Assembly: GCA_002385815.1 (NCBI GenBank)
Contig: DGEE01000099.1
Coordinates: 5,359 to 24,482 of the forward strand
Reading direction: 5' to 3'
Source: Hungateiclostridiaceae bacterium UBA3934
GTDB lineage: Bacteria; Bacillota; Clostridia; Acetivibrionales; DTU013
DNA: 19,124 nucleotides
Position numbers and translations under genes: made by a program. Shown here in pieces: positions 1 through 7,077 of this stretch (position 1 is its first letter; each line of letters begins with the position of its first letter). The notes beneath the pieces are model-generated. The model had not been told where the DNA came from. It searched no databases and saw nothing but the letters and a program-made list of their open reading frames with translations.

Positions 1-167
1 CTAAACAGTCTGCCCTCGAATTTATAACACCAGAAAAAAGTGGGACATTTCTTCAAATTGCCCGCTCGAGATTGGACCTTAGCACTTATGTTGTTAAAAT
101 CATTATGTCATCAGTGGAGATTGTTGCTTGAAAAATAGTATTCAAATTTATAACTTACTTATAAAAG
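1..167. other. Non-coding left edge
   Basis: No coding region is supported on either strand. The stretch is AT-rich. At 42-57 it contains GGGACATTTCTTCAAA, one base away from the GGGGACAGTTCTTCAAA form of the repeat at 5864-5880, so it is probably a decayed copy in the orientation opposite to the four copies that follow. Nothing else is recognised. Confidence 0.5.
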
Positions 168-320
168 TTGAGAACTGTCCCCTAAACTCTCCCGGTTAAT
201 TGGTGATTGTCCACATTTTTGAGAACTGTCCCCCTTAAACCCTTAACTTCCCGATTAAGTTGGTGGTCGTTTCTGTTTTTTGAGAACTGTCCCCTTTTGG
301 TTTTTTGAGAACTGTCCCCT
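168..320 (-). repeat. Four-copy GAGAACTGTCCCC repeat array
   Basis: Four copies of TTGAGAACTGTCCCC lie with cores at 170-182, 221-233, 282-294 and 307-319, all in the same orientation. The sequence between them is itself duplicated imperfectly: 183-233 and 235-294 share blocks such as CCCG-TTAA-TTGGTG followed by a T-run and the core, so the array grew partly by tandem duplication of a unit of about 55-60 bp. The last copy touches the stop codon of the membrane protein gene at 320-322, so the array forms the immediate 3' untranslated region of that transcript, which would read GGGGACAGTTCTC. Confidence 0.85.
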
Positions 321-1183
321 TAATTAAAGCTGTCTTTGAAAAATTTTACCAGATATAACGCCAGGGCGGTGAAAAAAGCAGTGCCGAATAACCAGCCCGC
401 TGCATACCTGATGAGTTGGCTGCCTATCATAAAGATAGCAAGGAAGCCGCCGGCTAGTATAATGTCGAACAGCAAAAGGACCGGCAAGATCTTCCAAAAC
501 CGGCGGTCAGCCAATTGTTTCCCGAGGCTGAAGGGTCTATTGTCAGTAACCAGCGAAGCAAGATACCACATATAGGTGTATATTGAAAAAAACGAAAGGC
601 TTGCGAAGCACATCGCGACGGTCACTATATCAATGAATATCGCTACAATCAGAAGCTCCGGACTGGATGAAAGCGCAACCCTTGTCATTACAATACCGGG
701 TACGGTCGAAACCAGCAGGAATACTAACAAGAGTACAGCCAGAAGTACGACCCTGATCGTCATATGGAAAAATCTCAGGAAATACTTTCTTATGCCTTTG
801 CGAAACAATCCCTTTTTTTTGGGCCCCTTCTCCAATCCATCGCTTGCCGCAAGCAAATAACCGGGCAATAATAAGCCGACAGCAGTTGACACCAATACAG
901 CTACAGCAGCCACCCCCAAAAGCGTTAAGGGTATGTTTTGCAGGTCGGTCAGCATCTGCAAAACAGCCAGAATACTGTCAAAAAAGTTGCCACCGGTTAT
1001 ATTTATTATTCCTATCAACATAGCCATTACCGGCACAAATCTGTTGAAAACTGCTGCTATAAGTAAGATAACTCCTATTGTGATTACTAGGGACGGATAC
1101 TTCTTCACGGCCCTTACAAAGTCTTTTGTCATGCTTGCCCTGTTCCTTCTTTCCGGATATGTTTGCTCAGCTCTCATTTTCAA
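320..1183 (-). CDS. Polytopic membrane protein, unknown function
   Basis: This is a 287-residue integral membrane protein that I cannot assign to a named family. Hydrophobic segments sit at about residues 32-62, 86-112, 140-166, 176-200, 232-256 and 262-282, suggesting six or seven membrane passes. A lysine-rich loop at about 119-135 is probably cytoplasmic. The track start is TTG at 1181-1183; an in-frame ATG lies two codons later at 1175-1177. The only Shine-Dalgarno-like sequence is AAGAGG, about 10 bases before the TTG, so TTG is slightly preferred. It lies 150 bp downstream of tex on the same strand with a palindrome at 1212-1227 between them, so it may have its own transcription start. 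Its stop codon abuts the repeat array at 168-320. Confidence 0.75.
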   Translation of the reverse strand: MKMRAEQTYPERRNRASMTKDFVRAVKKYPSLVITIGVILLIAAVFNRFVPVMAMLIGIINITGGNFFDSILAVLQMLTDLQNIPLTLLGVAAVAVLVSTAVGLLLPGYLLAASDGLEKGPKKKGLFRKGIRKYFLRFFHMTIRVVLLAVLLLVFLLVSTVPGIVMTRVALSSSPELLIVAIFIDIVTVAMCFASLSFFSIYTYMWYLASLVTDNRPFSLGKQLADRRFWKILPVLLLFDIILAGGFLAIFMIGSQLIRYAAGWLFGTAFFTALALYLVKFFKDSFN

Positions 1184-1211
1184 AAAACATCAACCTCTTA
1201 TTTGCACAATT

Positions 1212-1227
1212 ATCACAGAACTGTGAT
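1212..1227. promoter_or_regulatory. Palindrome ATCACAG-AA-CTGTGAT
   Basis: This is a perfect 7-bp inverted repeat with a 2-bp centre, about 30 bases upstream of the membrane protein start. No T-run follows on either strand, so a terminator is unlikely. A dimeric regulator binding site is the simplest reading, but no regulator is identified. Confidence 0.3.
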
Positions 1228-1333
1228 TCCTTAGTACTCTATGACATTTCCCCTGTCTTGCCCGGATGCCCGCTTCTGTCCAATTACCAGGTTCCATGGA
1301 GTTCAGCGCATTGCCCCGGACAACTACAGGCTT

Positions 1334-3487
1334 CTAGACATTTTTCATACTGAGGTTTATCCTCTTTCTTTCAACATCGACCGCCAGCACTCTCACCTTA
1401 ACAATGTCGCCGACCGAAACCACATCCATCGGGTTTCTCACATATTTGTCAGAAAGCTCGGAAATGTGCACAAGTCCGTCCTGATGTACACCGACATCCA
1501 CAAACGCTCCAAAATCCGCTACATTTCTGACAGTTCCCGTCAAAACCATTCCTGGCTTCAGGTCATCGATGGAAAGAACATCCGTCATTAAAATCGGTTT
1601 TGGTAATTCATCCCTGGGGTCACGTCCAGGCTTCTGCAATTCATTGATTATGTCCCTTAATGTAGGAACACCAACGCCTATAGCAGAAGCTACCGACTCG
1701 ATCCCTCTTTTCCTGACCTCTTTCTCCAGCCCGTCAAGCTTCCCGTTCTTTACGTCATCAAGTGAATAGCCGGTCAATTTCAACAGTTTTGCAGCAGCAT
1801 CATAGGATTCAGGATGAACGGATGTGTTGTCAAGTATATTCTGCCCTTCGGGAATCCTTAGAAAACCTGCGCATTGTTCAAATGTCTTCTCTCCCAGCTT
1901 TTTGACTTTTTTCAATTCCTGCCTGCTGGTGAATCGTCCGAAATTTTCTCTGTAATCGACGATGTTTTTCGCCACAGCAGCATTTATGCCTGAAACATAT
2001 GATAACAAAGCAGGCGATGCGGTGTTCAGATCAACTCCAACACTGTTGACGCAATCTTCAACCACGCCCCTGAGAGTCTCACTGAGCCGCTTCTGATTCA
2101 TATCATGCTGGTATTGCCCAACGCCAATAGCCTTAGGATCAATCTTGACAAGCTCGGCCAATGGATCCTGCAGGCGTCTGGCTATCGAAATCGCACTCCT
2201 CAGAGAAACATCAAAATCGGGAAATTCTTCCGCCCCCAGCTTTGAGGCAGAATACACGGATGCACCCGCCTCGCTGACGACCATATAGTAAACACGCCGG
2301 TCAAGTTTCTTCAACACACCAGCGGTAAATATCTCTGATTCTCTTGAAGCTGTTCCATTGCCGATCGAAACGATATCGACCTTGTATTTTTCTATCAAAT
2401 GCAGCAAAATCCTCTCTGCATCTTCAACCCTGTTCTGTGGCGGTGTGGGATAAATCACATCTGTAGCCAGCACTTTCCCGGTGTCGTCAACAACGGCTAA
2501 TTTGCAGCCGGTCCTGTAGGCGGGATCCAGACCAAGTACCACCCTTCCCTTGACTGGCGGCTGCAGTAAAAGGTTCCTCAGATTTTCAGCAAACACCTTT
2601 ATCGCCTGTTCACCGGCCAGCTCCGTCAATTCATTTCTTACCTCATTCTCTACAGAAGGTGAGATCAGGCGCTTATAAGAATCTTCGACGGCTTTCACAA
2701 CAAATTCCGATGTGATCGATCTTTTTTCCCTGACAGTCTTCGCCATCAAAAATTCAATTATCAGCTCTTCAGGCACTTCAATTTTTACCTGCAGAAAGCC
2801 TTCTTTTTCCCCCCTGTTAACTGCAAGTACCCTGTGCCTGGCTATCCTTGAAATTGGCTCCCTGAAATCATAGTACATCCTGTAGACTGAATCCTCTTCT
2901 TTCGCAGCCCTGGACACCAGCACACCGTGTTTGAAAAACAACTGCCTTACATTTTTCCTGATTTCCGCGTCGTCAGATACATCCTCTGCAATAATGTCCA
3001 TAGCCCCTGCAAGAGCATCGTCTGCGGAGTTGACGCCCTTCTCGGGATCAATATAACTCTGCGCTATCTCGATTATGTCCCCCGAGAAAATATTCTGCCC
3101 GAAAATGATTTCAGCAAGCGGCTCCAGCCCCTTTTCACGGGCAATGGAAGCCCTGGTCCTTCTTTTTGGCTTAAAAGGCCTGTAAATATCATCTACTTCC
3201 TGCATGCTTGTGCAAGCCTCAAGGGCAGACGAAATCTCATCGGTCAGTTTCTCCTGCTCCTCGATGAGTCTCCTTACCTCTTCTTTCCTGCTCTCCAGAT
3301 TCCTCAGATAAACCAGTCTGTCGTACAGTTCCCTCAAAACCTGGTCATTCAATTCTCCCGTCTGTTCCTTCCTGTATCTGGCGATAAACGGAATAGTACA
3401 GCCTTCATCCACCAGCTTGATGGTGTTTTGGACCTGGTAGGGCTTAAGGTCAAATTCCCGTATCAATTGAGCAACGATATCAGCCAT
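1334..3487 (-). CDS. tex: Tex-family S1 RNA-binding protein
   Basis: The 717-residue length and domain order match the Tex/YdcI/Spt6-like family of nucleic-acid-binding proteins, involved in transcription and RNA metabolism. Visible parts are the N-terminal helical Tex region (IPFIARYRKEQTG near residue 32 and DDIYRPFKPKRRTRAS near 98), a YqgF/RNase H-like domain starting at GRVVLGLDPAYRTG near 315, helix-hairpin-helix repeats at about 485-560 (VGVDLNTAS..LLSYVSGI), and a C-terminal S1 domain at about 643-715 (GTVRNVADFGAFVDVG). The ATG at 3485-3487 follows AAGGAG with an 8-base spacer. It lies 241 bp downstream of the HAD phosphatase gene and has a plausible promoter of its own at 3582-3611. 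Confidence 0.96.
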   Translation of the reverse strand: MADIVAQLIREFDLKPYQVQNTIKLVDEGCTIPFIARYRKEQTGELNDQVLRELYDRLVYLRNLESRKEEVRRLIEEQEKLTDEISSALEACTSMQEVDDIYRPFKPKRRTRASIAREKGLEPLAEIIFGQNIFSGDIIEIAQSYIDPEKGVNSADDALAGAMDIIAEDVSDDAEIRKNVRQLFFKHGVLVSRAAKEEDSVYRMYYDFREPISRIARHRVLAVNRGEKEGFLQVKIEVPEELIIEFLMAKTVREKRSITSEFVVKAVEDSYKRLISPSVENEVRNELTELAGEQAIKVFAENLRNLLLQPPVKGRVVLGLDPAYRTGCKLAVVDDTGKVLATDVIYPTPPQNRVEDAERILLHLIEKYKVDIVSIGNGTASRESEIFTAGVLKKLDRRVYYMVVSEAGASVYSASKLGAEEFPDFDVSLRSAISIARRLQDPLAELVKIDPKAIGVGQYQHDMNQKRLSETLRGVVEDCVNSVGVDLNTASPALLSYVSGINAAVAKNIVDYRENFGRFTSRQELKKVKKLGEKTFEQCAGFLRIPEGQNILDNTSVHPESYDAAAKLLKLTGYSLDDVKNGKLDGLEKEVRKRGIESVASAIGVGVPTLRDIINELQKPGRDPRDELPKPILMTDVLSIDDLKPGMVLTGTVRNVADFGAFVDVGVHQDGLVHISELSDKYVRNPMDVVSVGDIVKVRVLAVDVERKRINLSMKNV

Positions 3488-3581
3488 ACTGTTTTCTCCT
3501 TTTACTTCCGGATCTCATCTGCTTCAGGCCAGTTAACTTCACATCTGGTCAGCCTTGCCTCAGGACAACGAAGCTGCATTT

Positions 3582-3611
3582 ATCATACACCCAAACCAAT
3601 ACACAATTCAA
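3582..3611 (-). promoter_or_regulatory. Candidate sigma-A promoter for tex
   Basis: On the minus strand TTGAAT is followed after 18 bases by TATGAT (-35 at 3606-3611, -10 at 3582-3587). Transcription would start near 3575, giving a leader of about 88 bases before the tex ATG. The prediction rests on sequence match only. Confidence 0.4.
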
Positions 3612-3674
3612 TTCACAAGCACGGACAATTCATCCGCCAACAATTTCCATGCCCAAACATTGCATAGCAGCCAT

Positions 3675-3694
3675 CCGGCTGCGGCCCCAGCCGG
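3675..3694. other. GC-rich hairpin after HAD phosphatase gene
   Basis: CCGGCTG and CAGCCGG form a perfect 7-bp stem around a 6-base loop, about 35 bases past the phosphatase stop codon. There is no T-run on either strand, so it is at best a weak terminator or an mRNA 3'-end stabilising hairpin. Confidence 0.35.
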
Positions 3695-3728
3695 TTTCGC
3701 AGCAATGCCGACACAGCATCGCTATCAC

Positions 3729-4520
3729 TCACAATATCTGTCCCAATGCGAACAACGAATCAAATATAAAATCAGGCTTAATTTGGGAGCGTTCCACGTC
3801 AGCCAGGGACGTTTCTCCTGTAAGCACCAATATGCTGGTGATCCCGTTGTTCACACCTATGGCTATATCAGTGTAAAGCCTGTCCCCGACAAATGCTATC
3901 TCGTCATTGCCCCTGCCTGTAATCAGCTTTATCATATCAACGGTCTCTTTAAACGGCTTCCCGAGATACCTGGGTTCCACTCCGGTTGAAGCGGTCACCA
4001 TGGCGCACATTGCCCCGCAATCAGGAATAAATCCGTCCTCCGTCGGACAGTTTAGGTCAGGATGTGTCGCGATGAAATGCGCGCCCTCCCTGATGAAAGT
4101 GCATGCCCGTTCAATCTTCTCGTAAGTCAGTGAAGTATCAAAGCTCACCACAACAACATCAGGATCTGTGTCAGTCAATTTTATGCCTCCGTGCGCAAAA
4201 CTCTCTTTCAGCAAATCCGTCCCGACAAGATAAACGCCAGCACCCTCATAGTTTTCCTTAACGAATCTGATGGTAACATCACCGGACGTGATGATGGATC
4301 CGTCATCTACGAGGCATCCCATTGACTCCAGCTTCTTTTTGTAAAAAGGAGCCGTCCTCGAAGAATTATTGGTGAAAAACATAAATTCAATACCATTTGT
4401 TCTGAGCCTTTCAAGGAAATCCAACGAACCCTCGATCAATTTACTGCCCAGATAAACCGTACCATCCATGTCCAGCACAAAAAGCTTCTTTTGCCTTAAA
4501 ATTTCCCTTTTGTCAGTCAT
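3729..4520 (-). CDS. HAD phosphatase, NagD/AraL-type (subfamily IIA)
   Basis: This is a 263-residue phosphatase of the haloacid dehalogenase superfamily. Motif I is LFVLDMDGTVYLG with nucleophile D17 and acid D19. Motif II is FFTNNSS near 49. Motif III is the lysine in YLGKPFKETV. Motif IV is FVGDRLYTD. The large cap between motifs II and III is typical of subfamily IIA (NagD, AraL, p-nitrophenyl phosphatase). An upstream in-frame start at 4574 is possible, but ATG 4518-4520 is preferred because AGGAGG lies 4 bases before it and the motif-rich region then starts at a normal distance. Its start overlaps the end of the araM-like gene by 8 bases, indicating translational coupling. In Bacillus subtilis the neighbouring genes araL (NagD-type phosphatase) and araM form an equivalent pair. 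The substrate, probably a sugar or glycerol phosphate, is inferred. Confidence 0.92.
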   Translation of the reverse strand: MTDKREILRQKKLFVLDMDGTVYLGSKLIEGSLDFLERLRTNGIEFMFFTNNSSRTAPFYKKKLESMGCLVDDGSIITSGDVTIRFVKENYEGAGVYLVGTDLLKESFAHGGIKLTDTDPDVVVVSFDTSLTYEKIERACTFIREGAHFIATHPDLNCPTEDGFIPDCGAMCAMVTASTGVEPRYLGKPFKETVDMIKLITGRGNDEIAFVGDRLYTDIAIGVNNGITSILVLTGETSLADVERSQIKPDFIFDSLFALGQIL

Positions 4521-5685
4521 ACAGCCTCCTGGTAATAATATCAGTAAACTCTTCCAGCTTGCCCTGTTGTGCACAAAAGCGCAAAACTGTGTATTTGTCC
4601 TTCATATTCATTGCATTCAGCATGCTGTCGACAAACAGTTCCCGGCTGATTCCGAGATCCTTCGGGCTGGTAAAAGCACCAACCTTTTCAAGCAGGCTGC
4701 GAACGAAATCAGCTTTCGGAAATTCGATGTTCTCCGGCAGCATTTCTGATACGAGTTCATACAGCATTGCTGTAACAACAGTACCTACACCGACTGCATT
4801 ACCATGAAGGGCATGTTCTTCCCCCGCCTCCACAGCTTTGATTTCCCAGTAGTGGGCCAACTGGTGTTCTGTGCCGGATGCAGGTCTTGACACGCCTGCA
4901 AGTCCTATGGATAGACCGGTAAGAATCAACGCATCTATAAGGAAACGGATCGACTGCTCATCCCTGCCGGGCAACCCATCTGCGCTGGCCAGGCATTTAT
5001 CGACACCTTTTTGGACAAGCTTTGCTATTGTATCGCAGTAATACTCATTGTTGACGATTCTCGTCAGATTCCAGTCCGCAAGTGCTGTCAACTTCCCGAG
5101 AACATCGCCATACCCCGCCTGGATCATTATCATCGGCGCATTTTTCATAACAGAGATATCTGCGAAAATTGCACAGGGATAATGGCTGTAATATGTCGTT
5201 TTTGTCCTGCCAACAATTAGCGATGATCCCACTGACGTATATCCATCCATTGAAGGAGCCGTCGCAACAACAGCGAAGCGTTTGCCTGTCCTGTAGCTCA
5301 CTATACGGGCAATATCGTTCAAGACACCTGAACCGACAACAAGTATAAACGACGTATCCGGCTCAATTTCAAGCAGTGCCCTGCCAAGCGATCGTTCATC
5401 CGGCAGCAATATGCTGCTTCCTGTTTCAAACACAAACGATTTCAGGTGGAATCCTTCATCCAGAAGCCTCTCGATGACGATTTCACCACAAGCGCCGTAT
5501 GTATTGGTGTCCGACAACACGAGAAGCTTCCCGTCACGGAAAGGGTCAAGTCCCATCACAACCTCATCCAAAATATTACTGCCAACAACCAGTTTATCTA
5601 TATCCACAGAATGCCTTCTCCCACATGCGCAGTCAAACGATATCCCCGGAAAATCTGCAATACTGGCTTCTAAAATGCTACCCAC
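4513..5685 (-). CDS. araM: AraM-type sn-glycerol-1-phosphate dehydrogenase
   Basis: This 390-residue member of the iron-containing alcohol dehydrogenase/glycerol-1-phosphate dehydrogenase family would reduce dihydroxyacetone phosphate to sn-glycerol 1-phosphate with NAD(P)H. Visible features are the nucleotide-binding glycine motif VVGSGVLNDIARIVSYRT (about 117-133), APSMDGYTS (143-151), and putative metal ligands D194 in GYGDVLGK, H274 in SGTEHQLAH and H294 in HALHGNAVGVG. The start is GTG at 5683-5685, preceded by AAGGAT with an 8-base gap. An ATG-rich alternative is out of frame. It overlaps the downstream HAD phosphatase by 8 bases. The characterised Bacillus AraM makes glycerol 1-phosphate, which PcrB uses; no pcrB is visible here, so the fate of the product is open. 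Confidence 0.92.
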   Translation of the reverse strand: MGSILEASIADFPGISFDCACGRRHSVDIDKLVVGSNILDEVVMGLDPFRDGKLLVLSDTNTYGACGEIVIERLLDEGFHLKSFVFETGSSILLPDERSLGRALLEIEPDTSFILVVGSGVLNDIARIVSYRTGKRFAVVATAPSMDGYTSVGSSLIVGRTKTTYYSHYPCAIFADISVMKNAPMIMIQAGYGDVLGKLTALADWNLTRIVNNEYYCDTIAKLVQKGVDKCLASADGLPGRDEQSIRFLIDALILTGLSIGLAGVSRPASGTEHQLAHYWEIKAVEAGEEHALHGNAVGVGTVVTAMLYELVSEMLPENIEFPKADFVRSLLEKVGAFTSPKDLGISRELFVDSMLNAMNMKDKYTVLRFCAQQGKLEEFTDIITRRLYD

Positions 5686-5780
5686 TTAATCACATCCTTT
5701 ATCAGGTCTCTGACCCCAAAATAAAAAGCTTTTTCTCTTCCATACTCTAACACACATACACACAATAAATCAACGAGAGA
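5686..5780 (-). promoter_or_regulatory. araM upstream region with weak promoter
   Basis: On the minus strand a TTGATT at about 5768-5773 is followed after 18 bases by TAGAGT, a weak sigma-A-like pair upstream of araM. The leader also holds two short palindromes, GGTCTCTGACC (5704-5714) and AAAAAGCTTTTT (about 5726-5737). The repeat array begins immediately beyond, at 5781. Confidence 0.25.
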
Positions 5781-6028
5781 GGGGACAGTTCTCAAAAAAC
5801 AAGACAAAGCATCCAGACAGGGGACAGTTCTTCAGAAATGGCGACCTCAGCAGGAAATTCATAGGGGACAGTTCTTCAAATATCTGGCGCAAAGAGACAG
5901 TTCTCAACTTTAGTGAGACCAGGGGACAGTTCTGCTTTTTGGTGGACTTTAGCAGGCCAGGGGACGGTCCTTCAGAAACAGGGGTACAAAGAGACGGTTC
6001 TCGATTTTGGGGACGGTCCTTCGGAAAG
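5781..6028 (+). repeat. Eight-copy GGGGACAGTTCTC-type repeat array
   Basis: Eight degenerate copies start at 5781, 5820, 5864, 5893, 5922, 5960, 5990 and 6009, all on the plus strand. Two sub-forms can be seen: GGGGACRGTYCTTCAGAAA (5820, 5864, 5960, 6009) and GGGGACAGTTCTCAA or AGAGACRGTTCTC (5781, 5893, 5990). The copy at 5922 ends TTCTGC and fits neither exactly. Spacing is irregular (19-44 bases) and the intervening sequences differ. This excludes a CRISPR array. The core is the reverse complement of the copies at 168-320 and 6351-6430. The origin is unknown; resemblance to REP-like or transposon-end repeats is inference. Confidence 0.85.
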
Positions 6029-6350
6029 AAATGTCAGCTATAACAGGCTATTCTTCTGTCGGCTAATCAGATATTTACCATCCGAATGAAAACCGCAGGT
6101 AAAGAGTACAGCTATCTGCTCTGAAGGGTATTCACAGCTATAAAACAAGAACGTTACTTGCACGATACCAAACATGTTCAATGCTGGTTATAGCAGTAAA
6201 CGTTCTCTTCGAATGCAGTCGTTGTTCGTTTCATGAACAGGCCGCTTCTTGTAAATCTTATGTTAGCCAGTTTTTAGTTGAAGGTACTCCTCTGATGAGC
6301 AGCCAACATACTGTTCGTCAAGCCGCTGGTTTCCATTCAAGTCAAAGAAA
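6029..6350. other. Unexplained core between inverted repeat arrays
   Basis: About 320 bp without a supportable gene lies between eight forward and three reverse repeat copies. A plus-strand reading frame from 6181 to 6444 has no ribosome site before its ATG, and its last third is simply the translated repeats, so it is not called. The block contains CAGCTATAA twice (near 6034 and 6133). It may be the remnant cargo of a small mobile element. Confidence 0.4.
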
Positions 6351-6430
6351 TTCGAGAACTGTCCCCCTTAGCGGAGGAACGCTTCACAAATTTGAGAACC
6401 GTCCCCCTAAATTTGAGAACTGTCCCCTGG
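6351..6430 (-). repeat. Three-copy GAGAACTGTCCCC repeat array
   Basis: Copies lie at about 6351-6371, 6392-6411 and 6412-6430 (the middle one reads GAGAACCGTCCCC). They are in the orientation opposite to the array at 5781-6028, so the two arrays could pair as 13-bp inverted repeats in DNA or RNA. The array begins 17 bases downstream of the stop codon of the 45-residue gene at 6447, much as the array at 168-320 follows the membrane protein gene. Confidence 0.85.
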
Positions 6431-6439
6431 AATTTGTTT

Positions 6440-6451
6440 GCTAAGCTTAGC
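6440..6451. other. 12-bp perfect palindrome GCTAAGCTTAGC
   Basis: This perfect palindrome overlaps the end of the small gene and directly adjoins the terminator stem at 6449-6464. It may be a protein site or the end of an inserted element; no function is assigned. Confidence 0.4.
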
Positions 6452-6584
6452 GGCATTTGCCGCTTTTTGAGTTGATGGCTTTTTCAAAGCGACCTTCACC
6501 AGCGTTTTCACCAAGCTGGTCGTTAGAGACAGAAAGCTTTACCTTTTTGCCTGCGCCTTTGGACTTGCTTTTCTTATCAGACAT
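6447..6584 (-). CDS. Small basic protein, 45 residues, unknown
   Basis: The protein is lysine-rich at its N-terminus (MSDKKSKSKGAGKKVKL) and more acidic in the middle (NDQLGENAGEGRFEK), with a single cysteine near the end. I do not recognise a family. The case for a real gene is the perfect AAGGAGG ribosome site on the minus strand, 6 bases before ATG 6582-6584. A second ATG directly upstream (6585-6587) would add one methionine and sits only 3 bases from the site. A longer upstream reading frame to 6662 has no ribosome site. Its last codons lie within the inverted repeat at 6449-6464, so the coding end and a plus-strand terminator share sequence. It could be a small DNA- or spore-associated protein, but this is speculation. 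Confidence 0.6.
   Translation of the reverse strand: MSDKKSKSKGAGKKVKLSVSNDQLGENAGEGRFEKAINSKSGKCR
6449..6468 (+). terminator. Rho-independent terminator on the plus strand
   Basis: AGCGGCA and TGCCGCT form a perfect stem, immediately followed on the plus strand by a run of T. On the minus strand no T-run follows, so the signal serves plus-strand transcription. No plus-strand gene is supported upstream of it. The transcript it ends would run through the repeat island at 5781-6430. Confidence 0.6.
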
Positions 6585-6865
6585 CATGATCCTCCTTTCA
6601 TACGGGTTGAACCTGCTCATATACAGCCGATGCGCGTACAGGGCCTGGTATATTCGCAACATTCATATATAATATCTGCAGATTGATGCCGTTTATTCTC
6701 ACCAGAAAAAATTCAGATAAAGAGCGGTTTGACCTGTAACTGACAAGACAGTCCGCCTGGTCATAAGCTACCTGAATAAAATGAAAGCATTTACGTTAAA
6801 AAAGCTGTTACCTCTTCGGTAATCCACCACGCTCAAAACGCACCGTTTCAAAAAAACGCTAACAA
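6585..6865. other. Intergenic region upstream of the 45-residue gene
   Basis: No gene is supported. On the minus strand there are AT-rich segments such as GATATTATATATG at about 6666-6678 that could include a -10 element for the small gene, but no matching -35 is convincing. Confidence 0.3.
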
Positions 6866-6897
6866 AAACGCACAGAAGAATCATCTCCTGTGCGTTT
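6866..6897 (-). terminator. Terminator for the CAP-domain gene
   Basis: AAACGCACAG and CTGTGCGTTT form a perfect 10-bp stem around a 12-base loop. Read on the minus strand the stem is followed by a T-run (GCGTTTTTGTT). It lies about 180 bases past the CAP gene stop. The 180 bases between (6898-7077) show no other signal. Confidence 0.65.
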
Positions 6898-7077
6898 GAT
6901 TCCTATAGGCTGCAACTTCAGGCCAGGCTATCCCGTGCCCGGTTTTCAATCAAAATCCGATCCCGCATGAGCGAAATCTATCGAACCAAACTCGTTCCCG
7001 GTTTGTACAGCATTTCAGTCGGGAGATGCATCCGTACCAGCCACCAGCCGCCTGACAAGCTGCGCTGCTGCCACTGA

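Noticed and set aside
2927..3667. Plus-strand 246-codon frame
   Set aside because: Lies antisense to the well-supported tex gene and has no domain or ribosome site.
5781..6028. CRISPR array
   Set aside because: Repeat core is only about 13 bases and degenerate, spacing varies from 19 to 44 bases, and no cas genes are present.
6181..6444. Plus-strand 87-codon reading frame
   Set aside because: No ribosome site before the ATG and its C-terminal third is translated repeat sequence.
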